This document shows, piece by piece, positions 24,472-37,520 of a stretch of DNA of 64,000 nucleotides. A program made the translations under genes and the position numbers. How positions within the stretch are numbered: the first letter of the stretch is position 1; each line of letters opens with the position of its first letter. Source of the stretch: Prinia subflava (Eukaryota > Chordata > Aves > Passeriformes > Cisticolidae); contig NW_026960611.1 of the NCBI RefSeq assembly GCF_021018805.1, positions 1,178,001 through 1,242,000 of the forward strand, read 5' to 3'. The notes under the pieces were generated by a model. The model made no database searches, had not been told where the DNA came from, and saw nothing but the letters and a program-made list of their open reading frames with translations.

Positions 24472-24764
24472 CTTGGAATTGTCACACATTTTGTACTGCA
24501 GTTCTGAGTGGTAATTGCCTTCTCAAGCTCATCCAGCTGTCCTGTTTTCTTTAGCTTCTTGACCAAGCTTTTTACCGCTTTTTCACACCACTTTTCATCC
24601 TGACCATTCTGCTCCATACCAGTAGCCCCTCCAGAGCCACCAGCAGATTTTTTCCACCCCAGAAGTCTCTTCACAACTGGTGGAGTGAATGGCAATATAG
24701 ATGACATGACTTTCACCAGACAATACACTCAGCAAGCAATAAATTAGAGATTCCTGTCTGATCC
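24472..24764 (-). CDS. SMAD2: SMAD2 first coding exon (exon 2), start of MH1 domain
   Basis: SMAD2 is the receptor-regulated SMAD that carries TGF-beta/activin/nodal signals to the nucleus. The exon has about 57 nt of 5' UTR, the start codon at 24707-24705, and 236 coding nt (78 codons plus 2 nt), as in the vertebrate gene. The protein begins [20 protein letters not shown], followed by the Gly/Ser-rich stretch and the start of MH1 ([17 protein letters not shown]). The acceptor is TTTTTAG before 24764; the donor is AAG|GTAAGT at 24472/24471. An upstream in-frame ATG (24728) would add 7 residues, but the conserved start is used. Residues 29 (Thr), 31 (Met), 37 (Asp) and 71 (Ser) differ from the mammalian protein as I recall it (Gly, Gly, Glu, Asn). 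The frame is open, so it is probably functional. Confidence 0.95.
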
Positions 24765-25649
24765 CTAAAAACACAAACCAAAACAGACACATTAGGCACT
24801 GAGGTTTCACATGAAACAAATACCTTGCTTCAGACTTTTTATTACCAAATGCCATAGGACCTCGCATCCTAAAATAAGTCAGATAAGTCTGCATAAAGGT
24901 TAGGTACTTCACTAATAAAATTCAAATGCAAGTTTGCTGCAGACTCTTCAACAGTTAGCACAGTCTAAGGTTACTGTTGGATTGGACATTTAATTTTCCC
25001 TCAAGTCTTTCCTGGCTAAATCAACTCCAGAAAAAAAAAAGTTAACTTTAGTCTAGCTTTGCACCTAGGCTGGCTGAGTCTATTAATTTATTAAAATTTT
25101 CCACAAGTGATATGTACATTCTGCCCATCTCCAAATTAATTTAGCAAGCTAAATTGTGTTTGAAATGTCATTTAGTCATGACAGCTTGACAGAAGTCTTC
25201 CAACAGCCAGCCATTTCACAAGCTTTTTCTCCTTGTTTGTCATGCTTTAAATAAATACCAATTTTTGTTCCACTGGGGACACCAATTTGAAATTCACTTA
25301 TAAATCTGGTAATAAGCTTATTCCCATCTCTCAGTCTAGAGTTCAATGGCTTACAAATAATTAATCTTCTAAACTGGCAGGGCTCAAAACCATCAAGTCT
25401 TTCAAAATTTATTAAAGGATTAAATCTTAGTTTGCAGATACATGGGTAGTAGAACTGTCCATTTTCAATTTTGATAGCCTTTCAGTATCAACTACCTGAT
25501 CAGGATGTTTATATGAAATGAAACATTAGAAGATACGCTGAAAGTTTGGCTATGTTTAACATTCACTACAACTTGCACTTCAAATAATTTAAAAGAAAAA
25601 TTATAGCCATTTAGAAAAAAACTCTTGGTTTTGGAGCTTCTATTAGACT
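24765..25649. other. SMAD2 intron 1, part nearest exon 2
   Basis: AT-rich, beginning on the minus strand upstream of a pyrimidine-rich acceptor. No repeat recognised. Confidence 0.6.
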
Positions 25650-25655
25650 AGTTAT

Positions 25656-26255
25656 TGTGGCGGTGCATTATTTTTAGTTTATTATGATTTCATATTTGTT
25701 GTGATAACTCAGTTTTGCATACCCCATTTTCCTTCTTTATGTGCCCTTAATTCAGTTCTATGTACCTCTACCCCCCTCATTAGTATTCCTTTGTCTCCTT
25801 CAGTTGCTTTAAGTTATGCGTGCACCTGTGATGTTATGTGACTTTCAGTTATCTGTCTATTATCTTTCCCGCCTTATGTAAACCCATCCCACACATCCTG
25901 GATTGGTTTCTGTTAGTTTTACCCGCGGATGCAACACCCTAGATACAGACCCTAATTGGTTGTTTCAAATTTACCGCTCCCTTTACCCCTCCCCTAAGCC
26001 TGTTGTATAAAACCCACTGCCCGAGCCCTGCTCGGGGCTTCTTGGGGTGTTGTCTTTTAGTTGCTCATCTGCTTAATAAACCTCTTCAGTTCACCCCAAG
26101 ACCCGTCTCGCCTCCACTCCATCTCTGCTTCCGAAATAGACACTGCCGAGAACATCAGAGTCCCTAGGTGGGGAGGTGAGAGCTCCCCAGGGGGAAGGTG
26201 TCGCACCCCTGGCCGCTGTGTGCCCTGGGACTAGAGAGAGTCACACACCGCGACA
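25656..26255 (+). mobile_element. Well-preserved solo LTR (family G), AGTTAT target duplication
   Basis: Begins TGTGGCGGTG and ends CACCGCGACA, almost perfect inverted termini. An exact 6-bp AGTTAT duplication flanks it (25650-25655, 26256-26261). TATAAAA at 26006-26012 and AATAAA at 26075-26080 give a compact R region. Length is 600 bp. It sits about 0.9 kb upstream of SMAD2 exon 2, in intron 1, antisense to the gene. The structure suggests a young insertion with an intact promoter. Confidence 0.92.
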
Positions 26256-26261
26256 AGTTAT

Positions 26262-29200
26262 ATGTATTAAAACATAAGCCCCAAACCAACCACATTATTT
26301 CAGGCAGACACCTGTTAGAAATTGCTCAAGTACATAATAGTCTTATGGATAGAAGTATGGCATTGAAGTCAAAAACAATCTTATTTCCAGGCAACAAACT
26401 CCAGAAAGTTCCCCTATTTCCAAGCTATATAAATTAGTTCAGTCAGGTGAAAAAAACTTTCAGCTAAAACTTTACGTTAAATTCAGTCTACTCAGTTTGA
26501 GCTTTCAAGGCAGCTTACATGTCTCTCTACATCCTGTACAGGTATACTCCTCACTTCTATCCAAAATACACCAACTTAATCTTACTGAAGTTTCCCATCT
26601 GCAAAACAGCATGGTTGATTTGGGATACTTCAGGCTACAGTACTTATGGCTAATTTATGTCTTGTCACATCTTTGCAGTTTCACTGAGAACCAAGTCAAC
26701 AGACACTAGATTATATTCTACAAGGAACTTTAAATCATAACTTTTCAACTTCTGCAAAGCAGAACATTCAGTAGGCATGACATTTCAGTTTCAACTAAAT
26801 TATACTTCCATAAACCAGTTTCTGAGAGCACCTCAAAACATAGGTGAAGCAAGAAATGTAGTTCTCGGGTCTAGGAGACAGAGGTTCCAATTAACAGGGA
26901 CTCAAGATTAACACTGGGAACTTTATGCAAGCCATTCAAAATAATCTATCCTACATAAGAGAATCATAGAAATTTTAAAATTAAATACTGACTAGGACAC
27001 TCAGGGTACAGTTTCATAGGGAGGCAAGCCAACCCAACAGCTTCCTGCCACAGGAAGCACAGCCCTCCCCTTTTCTTCCCTGTGGCACCACCATCACTAC
27101 CACCTTTGCATCTGTGCTAATACCTTTCCACAAAGACTCAGCTAGATAACCAAGTAAAAACTGATCCATTTATGAGTGGTTTTGGGTTTTTTTTTCCTGA
27201 GTTAGTTTTCTTTCAGGTTAACAAGTTACAGCAGCTCACACAGAGAACTGTAAGTACTCCAGCTGATGTCAGGGGAGTTACAGGAGTATGTATGCAAGAC
27301 TCTAGTCCCAGCCTTCAGCAGCCACCGTAGCACTGACTGCTTTGCTGGAAATGTAAATCTGGGCATATACTTTTAACTTAGATCATTTATTTTGGTGGCA
27401 AAGCCAAATAGGCAGTTTTACATTTCCTTTTTTGCATGTTCTGAACTGTTCACAAGCCTGGAAGAAAAACATGTTAGTCCCCTAATACAGTACACTGAGT
27501 AACTCCAGAGATGAAACAGGAGGCTTGCATGGCCTCTACCGTTTTAACAAACTCTCACACCAGGTTTCTGAAACAGGGAATAGCAGTCACTCTGAATGTT
27601 AGAAAAAGACTTCAATATTTGAGCAAGGCCAACATTAGATGCTTCAGAGGCATTTCCAAGAAATTGAAAAAGACCAAATCAAAGAAGATAACCTCTTTTG
27701 CTTTAAGGATCCCATTTTAAATACTAGCAATTGATACTTGAACATTAAATTTGGTGTTGAAAGGTGTGGGCAACCAAGTACCACTGTCACTGCTTATCCA
27801 CACACCATTTCTTCTCCCCATTTAGGGAGTTCACTGAGATACACATATTTCCTGTTTAGTTTCAAATTTTTTACCTTTCATTGCCGCAGAATATTCCTTT
27901 GATTGTCAGTCTTATAAAACACACACTTCAGTATGGTCTCATTTACCACCAAGGTAAATTGCCTATTCTTCCAGGCCCTCTAAACATTATCAATGCTTTT
28001 ATCCAATTTTTCAGCTTTACAATACTCCTTGTGATGAGGTATCCAATTTTGCAGTATTTTCTCCCTTAAGATTGATCTATGTATCATTTTCTGTATTCTC
28101 TGGTGTTCTTTTTTTTTAACTAAGATTTGCCTTTCTGCTTCAAATGCACATTTGAATAATTTAAGTCTTGCAGCAGGAAAGAATTTAGAAGCCCCATACA
28201 TTTCAGTTTTTCTGTATATTTAAACTCTCACACTATTTTGACATACTCAGAGGGGGAAAAATATAAATCATTCTTTTCCCACTTTCAAAAGACTTTAAGT
28301 TCAGACCTAACTAATTGGAAATTTCCAGATACTATACTTACTTTTAACCAGTTCCCTTATAGACATGTGCTCATCCAGCTTCTCTAGAAGCTGTCAGTGT
28401 TTGATCTGCTATCCCAGTGAAAAGTAGCTTTTAAAAAATATAAACCACAAAGAGATACACTTAAAGAGCCCTTTATTACAATAACTGTTACAGCTTAGCA
28501 TCTATTAAAAAAAAAAAAAAAGGCAACAAAAAAACCCCACAACATACACCACAGCTGCAGACTAAGTCTGGGAGGTTTAAACAAGCTTCTTCTTTCTAGC
28601 TACTGTTTTGCCATGTCAGGGATTTGCCAGGAGTATCAATAAGAATTTCACTAAGTTATTTCAGTAGTGGCCCTGTATCTTTCAAAGACATAGAGCAGAG
28701 AAAATATGACACAAGTAGGACAGGACTTCATTCATCTTAATACTTCAGCCAATTGTGATGACAACTCACAGGAGAGCAGCACTCTGCTCCAAGCCTATAA
28801 GAGACAGAGCAAAGTGCAAAGCATGGTTAGGTTGAATTATGAGCAATTTAGAAAAATGCAAATTATGCAAGGAAAAAGTAGCAATCAATAAATTAATAAA
28901 AAATACCCTACTCTGCCAGGAGTGGTACATCTAGCCTAGCACTCAATCTCCAAAGGTGGCAAAAGGACATGCTACTCAAGGAAAGCACAAGAACCTGGCT
29001 CTTTTCTGAACCTGTTCTCATAATTCTTCAGCATCTTAAACTGTTACAGCAGTAAATTAAAGGTTACATGCCTACCCATTCCCTTTAGCAGCTATTTATG
29101 GACCTCCTGCCCAAAAATTCATCTAACTACTTTTTGAATCTGTCTCCACAACCTCATGGCAGACTGCACCAGAATTTAATGGCTCAATGTTTAAAGAACT

Positions 29201-29387
29201 ATTTTTAGCTATTTTCTTTATCATCTTCTTAGTTTCAAAAATTGTCTCTTGTTCTACTGTTGCAAAATGTGGAATATGTAAAATTTTCTTAAGAAGGGAT
29301 GTTCTTTGATCTTTATATACTTTCAAGCCTAATCAAAAAGAAGGGAGATTTAATCCATGAAACCAGGAGCAGCTAACAAGTTCTAAG
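26262..29387. other. SMAD2 intron 1, AT-rich
   Basis: No exon, RNA gene or repeat end recognised; poly(A) run near 28507-28520. Confidence 0.55.
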
Positions 29388-29974
29388 TGATGTCCAGGTG
29401 TTACAAAGACAAACTACTTGGTAGAATTGTCTTGTTAAAGTTTAGGGCTCAACATGTTTCAATTATCTCAGACCTAGGGGGAGGTTAACAAAGCTTGGCA
29501 AGAAAGATGTACCACTGATAGTGGACACAAAGAATGCAGAATTTACGGGCCACAAGGATGTTTAGCAGACCTCCCAAGATAAGGGAGAAACTATTAAAGC
29601 AAACTCAGCAACTGTGCTGAATTGGCTCCGACTGGGTAAAAGGTAATTCTGGCAGGGGGAGATCACAACCACAGACTCACGAACCCCTGACCCAAGAAAT
29701 CCACTGACTTAAAAGAGGAAGACGGAGCATGCAGAATAATTAGCATTAGAAGCAAGGGAATCATTAACCAATAGAACATAGAATATTAATTAATAAGAGA
29801 ACTATGTAACTTGTAGCAAATGAACACTATTTCCTTTGTTTGCTAAAGTGTATAAATAGTAAAAAGTTTTAATAGTTGGTGTGCTTGATTTGTGGAATAC
29901 CACTGAGTACCCAGGCTTGTGCAACTCTGAAATAGTCTTCCTCAGGTGTGTAATTATTGGCTTGTTGCACATCA
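29388..29974 (+). mobile_element. LTR-like element
   Basis: TGATGT at the left and ACATCA at the right form inverted termini. A TATAAATA box lies near 29851, followed about 90 bp later by a GAAATA segment where the poly(A) signal would be expected. Flanks (TCTAAG and GGTAAG) share only TAAG, so no clean target duplication. Confidence 0.5.
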
Positions 29975-32900
29975 GGTAAGGAATCTGATTTTTGTGGACA
30001 ACACTACCACTGCAAGCTTTGCTGAAGAACTGTTTGTATTCATCTTGCCTGCAAGCTTCATGATTCTGTACATTTGAATCACATCCCACCCTCAAATGGA
30101 GGGCTATCATCAGTCTTTTGTCACAAAGTAAGTATCTGAACACAGCTCATCCAGTTTGGGATGCTCCTCTGGAGAGATGCCAAGCCTGAAAGCTTTACTA
30201 CTTCAGTTAAATTACAAATACTCAAAGACGACTGACCTAAAGACCACAGAAAAATTGTATCAGTCTATGGTTATCTTCTCACTTATCTTTTTGCTCATAT
30301 TATCCTAAAGCTCTCAACACTAAAATTTAAATAAAAAGTACTAAGACAGAAATCTACACCTCGTGAGGAACTGGACACAGAAGGCAGAGTGCATATCTGA
30401 TGCTGAATATCTGGCAGGGGCTCAAATAAAAATGAGGAGCCCTACACCTGTATTGGGTTCTAAATATCTATCCAGTCTCAGAGACCGTGTTTATGGTAAC
30501 AGGTTTAAGAGTCACTGTTGCAGCTCATTTTTGACCAGCAAATCCCATTTCAATTAATAAACTGCAACTTTTGCCTTCAAATTGACACAGTAATACAGGT
30601 TTTGATCTTTGTTCCTAAAGAATCATCCTCTTATACACTGGCACTGCTGCTACTAGCATCTTACTAAAAACATTACTCTAGTTCTTTTGCCTTGTACATT
30701 TTCTTCATTCACAAAAAAAAAAAATAAAATAAAATGCTTTTTCCCCAAACACACCCAGAAAACAATCTTTGCCAACAATACAAGAAACATTTCCACTTTG
30801 CTAAATTGGCTGCAAATTAAATACATGCTAAATATGTAATATCCCCTCTTCCTTGTCATATGTTTTTGTGATTTCCTTGTAGTCTACAACCAACCATCTC
30901 AAAAAAATGAGTACTCATTTACAGCCTTTTCTTTTAGGGATTTTAAGCGTGCTTCACAATCACTTATTCTTTTCACTGCCTCTTCCTTTGCTCACTCTCT
31001 TCTACTGAGGCCCAACACTACAGCCCAAATATGATTTTTAATTCCCATGTACTATTTTTAATTTCCACTACAACACACCAACATACAGGGACTCTGAGTA
31101 ACTGCAGAGAGATTTTTTAAGACCCCTTTCTGAGCTCAACTATAGGTGAACTATTACTATCAAGGCAGCAGTGCAATACATAGCAGAAAACTTCGACTGT
31201 TTTATCCCTTTTCACATTCTCTGGATTGTTCCTTAAAACTGCAGCTTTGAGTACTCAAGGTACACTCACTGTTGCCCAGAGAGGTACAAGAGTTTCTTTA
31301 GACTGATGGAACACAGGGAACACATGCTGTTATTCCTAACAGATTAATAATTAAAAAGCTACAAACTGCCTAACTGGTGATATTTATTTCATCTCTGCCC
31401 CCATAGTATCTCTGCTTCTTGATGCACACGTTTCTACAGTGTCAAACAGTGTCATAGCTGGCAGCTTCTAAAGTCACAGCTTGAGTCAAGTCTGCTATTT
31501 ATTCCATTCTACTGTGGTTCTCTGGAACAAGTATTAAATATTAAGCCCATTATCCCAGCAATAACTAAGCATAAAATACAAAGTAAATCTTAAAGACAGC
31601 ATGCTATCAGACTAACATCTTCAAGAGAAATTTTCCTTTCCTGAGTATCTAGAACATACTATAAACACGCTGGTGCTACCAAAAGTATCAAGTGCTTTCT
31701 GGCTAATTTATTCTAAAACTTTATGCAACATATTTCATATCAGTCTGCTTATTCATCTTAGACTTGAAAATAAAGAAATCTGATCTCTCCGTTTGACTAG
31801 AAGCATTCTGTCTTAGAGGAATTTCATTTGCAAGAGCTGTTCTGGAATAAAGAGGACAGAAATTAAGCTCCTAAGGAAAGAAGATCAAGGAAAATAATAA
31901 GTGGTATTTGAGAAAGAGTCTACAAGCTCATTTCCTCACAAATTAGGTCAATTTTTGAGATTTTTTAAGGCAATTTTTTTCATTACTCCTGGAATTTGGA
32001 CAAGATTCTTTATCAATTTCACCAACTGCACGAAGACAAGGGTATATCCACCCTTTCCCTTCACATGTACCACTGTGATATTACTGGTTTCACAATAAAG
32101 TGACATTAATTGAAGCATAGTCTATTTAAGGCAGAATCAAGACCTTAGGTTAAACAATAGTGGGAGTTGAAGTTTTAAAAAGAATAGCTTATGCAATACT
32201 TGCATGTCTCCTATATTAAGTCAAAGTCATTAAGACTTAGAAAAACAATAAAACAAATATTTCATCTTGCATTGAAGAGAAGAAAAACCAAAACTTATTG
32301 TCTGCTTCTCAATCCTTCAGGCTGTGTTATTCCATCCAAGGAGACAGTTTATCCTCTGTGGAATCTGAGAAAGTTCTCCTCCATGTTAATGATCTTAACT
32401 TGCAGGAAACCTGAATTTTGCATGAACTTCAAACTAAAATCAAAGTCACTTTTTTTCCCTTTCAGATAGTAAATACACTCTAGTTAAATTACACAGTGTA
32501 ACAGACAAGAGAAGACATTTCACTTCTATTGCAGCCACAATCCCTCCAAAACCTGCCTTTCACAATTCCATAAGGGCTAATTCTTTCTCTACAAATGAAT
32601 ATTAGACACTTGGTTTTGTCATACTGGAGAAGCTCAAGCCTACTGTCACATATATATTTTTCTGAAGAACAATCACACAAGAAAATGAGATGGTGCTCAT
32701 CTTCTCTCCTCATATTTCAGCCATAGTAGAACAGCTTCAAGTATTCCCTTACTGGGTTTTGGGTGTTAGGGTTTTAGATTTTGTTGCTTTGGAGGAAGGG
32801 GAATGCAGCCCTACTGAGCAATACCCTCAAATCGACCTCCCAGTTCAGCTTTTCAGCCAATTAGCCCAGCAGTGGGGAGTGGCTCTGAAGAGCTCCCTCC

Positions 32901-35900
32901 CAAGGGGCTCCATCTGGCCAGCTCACAGCCCAAAGTTCCAAGGAGTAAAAAGCCAAGGTCCTGGTTGAGCTTTGACACGAGCCAATGAGGCAGGCTGCTT
33001 GTGATCTGGGGGGGGGGGGGAGACAGGACGGGGGGACAGGACAGGGGGGGACAGGAGCAAGGAAAATTCTTGGTCTGGGGTCAGCTTTAGAATGAGAATT
33101 TCAAACATGCCTACAGAGACTCAACATGCACAACTTTAAAGTATACTATGCTCTATTATTGCAATGCATCTTGAAACTCTGCATAACTATAGTACCTTTA
33201 TATAGCTCACTGAAAACAGAATTACCTATCTACTGTGAAAGTAGACTTTTTTCCTGTCACTCTCTTCATGAAGTTTGGTTATGAATCAAATGAGAAAACT
33301 CATATTTCTCACACACAGAAGTAAAATAAGCACAATCATGACATTAGGAAAGCTTCAGAAGTTGGATTTTTTTTTAATTACTAAGGACTACTGCAAATGA
33401 CATCCAAATGTAGTAATGAAAAGCTATATTGCTATTAGAAATTTGCAGTCTATGTGACACATTCATTCATGGTATACTAAAATTGCATGCAACTGGAGAC
33501 ACAGGAAAGATGTTAATTTTACTAACCTTTGATGAAATTACTAATAGGACCAAGGTATTTTAGCAACTCCCCTAGAATTGCAAATGAGGAAAATTACAAC
33601 TGCAGTCAGCCAATTCACCTGTCTCTGCAAAGCAGCAAACTTCTTCCACTTAGTGTTATGAACAACCCAACAACATTGCTCCTTAAAGCTAAAAGGCCAT
33701 AATAGCCCCACAAAAGCACCAAAGAAGCACTCCAAACCACAGCAGTTTAAGCTCTTACCTCATTAATTTTGACTAAAATTTTTCATGTGTAACAAAGTGT
33801 CAACTTGATTATTTTAGAAAATAAATACTCCTGGGCGAAATTTGACAGGAATATTCACAGAACTGATTATCAGGTACCTCGGTACCTGTTTCAGTTTTTA
33901 TCTGTATAGCTTAGCAGCTTCTCCACTTCACTAAACCGCAAACAATTGCATTTAAAAATTAGTTAACACAAGATCACTTTCAATACAGGCCAAACATAAA
34001 CATTTCTCAAACAATCCCCCTTGTTAAGCAGAGTTCACTTTCCATAAGCTCATATTGCTCCAGTGTAATTAAATCTAGCTTGAGTCCCAGACTAAACTGA
34101 TAGGAAACCCAGGAACTGCTCTCTCAGTCTCTTCTTGGTCTTACTTGACCACTTATGGCTGTCACCTATCATCATAATAAAAAGTCATATGTAACGAAGC
34201 CTTACTGTTTGTAACAGTTTCTCTATTGAAAGTGGAGGGGAATGTTTAGGAAGGTTTTCTGCAGCAGCCCAGAGTACTCAACACAGGGCTGCCTGCACTC
34301 TCTACTCTATTACAAAAAAAAAAAACCTAATCCCATTGCATGACCTGCAGCAATTCAGTTTAACAAATCAACAATTATAAATATTTTGGCAAAGTTAGCT
34401 TAGGTATTGTTTGCCTCTCAGCACACTTGACAATCAGCTAATGGCTTTATGATAAAAGTCATTAAATCCATTTTGAAATGCAGAATTTACAGCCCACTAA
34501 GCAAGTCAGGCCCATAAATGGATGCTTTCAATTACAGGGCATTTATATGCACAATCATTAAGGCAGCACTGAATACATTTGAAAGCTCAAAAATACTTCT
34601 GATAATAATTAAAACTTTTGTGCACTTTTCTTCATACAAACAAAACTTAGGAATTCATTTCAGTCTCAAGCAGAGATCAGTCGTTATCCAGGCCTATTCT
34701 CACAGTGCTTTTGTGGGAAAGGGATTGGAGAGGTGGAAACAAGTTTTTTTAAGTTGTGTTTAGTAGCAGAGATTTTTTTGGAACTCAAACTCAAGTATAT
34801 CAACTGGTGCTCAACACTTCTGAAAGATCAAGTGAAACAGGAAAACCGAGAACCCATAAGGGACTTTCATTTGGAGATTCACTGTAATTATTTGATTTTG
34901 TTCATGCATCTAGCTTCTGGGTGGAATAAAAGAAGAGACTGGTTAGGAGACCAATGATTTTAACCTCATTTTCCCAGTTGTGGTGCTCTATTTAATCATC
35001 AAGCAGAACCTCAGGAAAGTTGACAAATTCTTCTCCGAGATTATATTATACAAACCCAGCTTCTTCCATAAATAAAATTGGATCTCCAAACACTCAATCC
35101 TTTTGGTGACTGTCAATATAGTCTGAGTCTGGCCCACACAACTGCAGAACAACAATCAACTACCAGGTTACTCTATTAAAATCACAATATGCTCTTAAAT
35201 ATGTGCTAAGAGTTGTCTTTGAGTTAAATTTAAGCCACTTTAAATTAGACCCTCCCCTCTCTTTTTAAAGGCATTTGTAACTAACGCTCTCATCACGATA
35301 GTGGCTAAGCAAACGGGGAAAGGGACTTCACAAACCTGTTTACTTATATTCTCATTCTCCCCTAACTCACTCGTTTGTAAACATTAAAGTTTTAAAGCTA
35401 TACCTCAGAACAAACACATACTTAAATCTACTCACACAATGCAAGCTCCACACTGCAGTGAAGCATAGGAAAGAAGAACGATGTTGCTGTATAGACTAAG
35501 GGAAGCCTTTCACTTTAACAAGAGGGGGTTTTGTTGGTTTGGGTTTTTTTCCCAGTTTGGAGAACAGAGCAAAGATTAATCAGTCTCTCACTAGAGAGTC
35601 CAGTCTCCACAGAAATAATGTCACAAATCAATCTGAAAGTACAGCTATCGAGGCTAAGAGGAACACTTAAGAAAAGACAAACCTGCTGTTATGTGAAGTC
35701 TCCCAATAACCTGCTATTATAAACTTCTTGTTACATATGGAATCTGACTCATTTATAACCATGAACTGTTATAACATGAGCCCTACACAGGTTGCAGCAT
35801 TCACTAGCATTATTTTCAGAAATAGTTTGATGATAAACCCCGTAAGCAAAACTTTTTCTTAATGCTATCCACTTGTTTGTAAATTATTTGAAAAGAGCAC

Positions 35901-36589
35901 AACACCCCCGTTGGGGTTTTTTTAGTCAAAAACTGTGAGAGACAAACAAAAATACATGGGACTAGGCTGCAGTATGAATTCCAGCTGTTCAACAGCTGTC
36001 CAAGACTATCACAAGAGCTCTTCACTCACCCACTTTTTAGTCTTCTTTTATTTCCCCAGAATGAAGGCTAAAAGACTAGTGTCACACTTTTCCTCTTTCC
36101 CTCCACCCTCTACAGAAAAAAATACAAATAGGAACTGCACAAAATTACAAAAAGGAACTCAGCAGTAACACCAACTACTTGCATTTATCACAACACAACT
36201 TTTCCCATGTGCTTGTCTAGGCAGATGACATACTTAACACGATGTTTGTTTACATGTTACAATGCATGGACAGCCACAGCATTAATACTAATACCATGAA
36301 GAAAACCACAAATCAATTCGCATGTACACGTCTCATGTAAACTGTAAATATTTCACATCCATGGCTCTGGAATACACATAAGAGCACTGGCTGAAGTGAA
36401 ACCTTACAATCCTAAACACTTCTTTCCAACTTGCTTCTAGCTTTCTCCACCACCCCGGCACGAAGTCTTTGCACACCTAACCTCTGTAAGAAAAAAAACG
36501 TCCAAGCAAGAGAGGAAGGAGAGATAAGAAAAGCATATATTATTCCCCCTCCCCTCATACACACACTGAGGGCGCAAGCCAAACCTTCC
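29975..36589. other. SMAD2 intron 1, long AT-rich stretch
   Basis: About 6.6 kb without a recognisable exon or coding repeat. The segment 32730-33050 is GC-richer and may be an old repeat. A G-run cluster sits at 33009-33052. Confidence 0.55.
33009..33052 (+). repeat. G-run cluster, possible G-quadruplex
   Basis: A run of about 12 G is followed by GGGGGG and GGGGGGG runs separated by ACAGGAC-type spacers, which meets the pattern of four or more G tracts. No gene context other than intron 1. Confidence 0.6.
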
Positions 36590-36709
36590 CACCTTTCAAC
36601 ACCGCGCGCCGAGGGCTATTCCGGTGTGGGGCAGGCGGAGGGGGTGACAGAGACACTCCCGGTCCTATTTCCTGGGAGCAGACCCTGGGAGCAGCCAGCA
36701 GGAGCCGCG

Positions 36710-36731
36710 CCCCCCCCCCCCCCCCCCCCCC
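36710..36731. repeat. Run of 22 C
   Basis: Homopolymer within the CpG island; G22 on the SMAD2 sense strand. The length may be affected by sequencing error. Confidence 0.9.
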
Positions 36732-37176
36732 GCGGCAGTTTCCTTCCGCCAGGAGAGACAGCCGCCCGACCCGCCGCCGCCACCACTGGGGCCCACCGCG
36801 CCTCTGCCGCCCTCAGCGCCAGCAGCGCCCCACCACAACAAAGGGGGAAGAAGTGCGCATGAAAGAGGGCGCGGGGACGAGCCCCCGTCTCCCGCCGGGA
36901 CCAGGCCGGCCCTAGTCAGCCCATACACCGGCGACGGGGCACTCCTTCCCATAGCGCAGCCGAGCCGCTCGTCGAAACCAACCCAAGACCAACCTCCTCC
37001 TCAGCAAGCAGCCCAGCCGCCCTGCTCCCTCAGCGTTGCTCTCCCCAGGACGCCCGCCCTCCCCACACCCGACCCCAGCAGTGGGCGGGGAGGCAGCGCA
37101 CTGGTTCGGCCGTTCGTCACTTGAGAAACAGTGGGCGAGGATTGGGCAACGGTTGCCAAGGCCCGACCCCAGCCGC

Positions 37177-37202
37177 CGATTGGCGGATTGAGCCGCCAAT
37201 CG
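37177..37202. promoter_or_regulatory. Head-to-head CCAAT boxes in a perfect inverted repeat
   Basis: Arms CGATTGGCGG and CCGCCAATCG are exact reverse complements, 10 bp each, with a 6-nt spacer. Each arm carries a CCAAT core, the NF-Y site, in opposite orientations. Confidence 0.7.
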
Positions 37203-37520
37203 ACTGCACGCGGCCCGAAAAAATAGATAAGGAAAGGGAAAAAAAAAAGACGCGAGGCGAAGAGGGGTGAATCCGGCTGGGCGGGGTGGTGTGCTCCGCG
37301 CGGCGAGGGCAGGGCGGCGCTTATTGATCTCTTCTCGTTAAAAGCGCCCATTGGGGGGTGGTTGATCAAGAAAGGACAATCGGAGCGGAAGTTTGAGTAA
37401 CCCGCAGGCGCGCGCGCCGCTGCCGCAACATTCCGCGCCGGGCCCAGGTGGGAGCTGAAAAAAGTAGCGCGCTGTTTCCCGACATAAATTACCTCAGGAA
37501 CCGCAGCGGCCCCGGCACGC

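Larger units (their letters stand above)
36590..37520 (-). promoter_or_regulatory. SMAD2: CpG island, probable SMAD2 promoter and untranslated exon 1
   Basis: About 930 bp rich in CpG and GC between AT-rich intron and repeats, about 12 kb upstream of the SMAD2 coding exon and in the right orientation. It holds several CCAAT/ATTGG boxes (37141, 37178, 37193, 37348) and no clear TATA box, as in housekeeping promoters. Overlapping open frames on both strands are compositional. The transcription start and the exon 1 donor could not be fixed. The assignment rests on position. Confidence 0.65.

Noticed and set aside
29388..29974. Target duplication TAAG around the LTR-like element
   Set aside because: The match needs non-canonical ends (past ACATCA), so it was not accepted as a true duplication.
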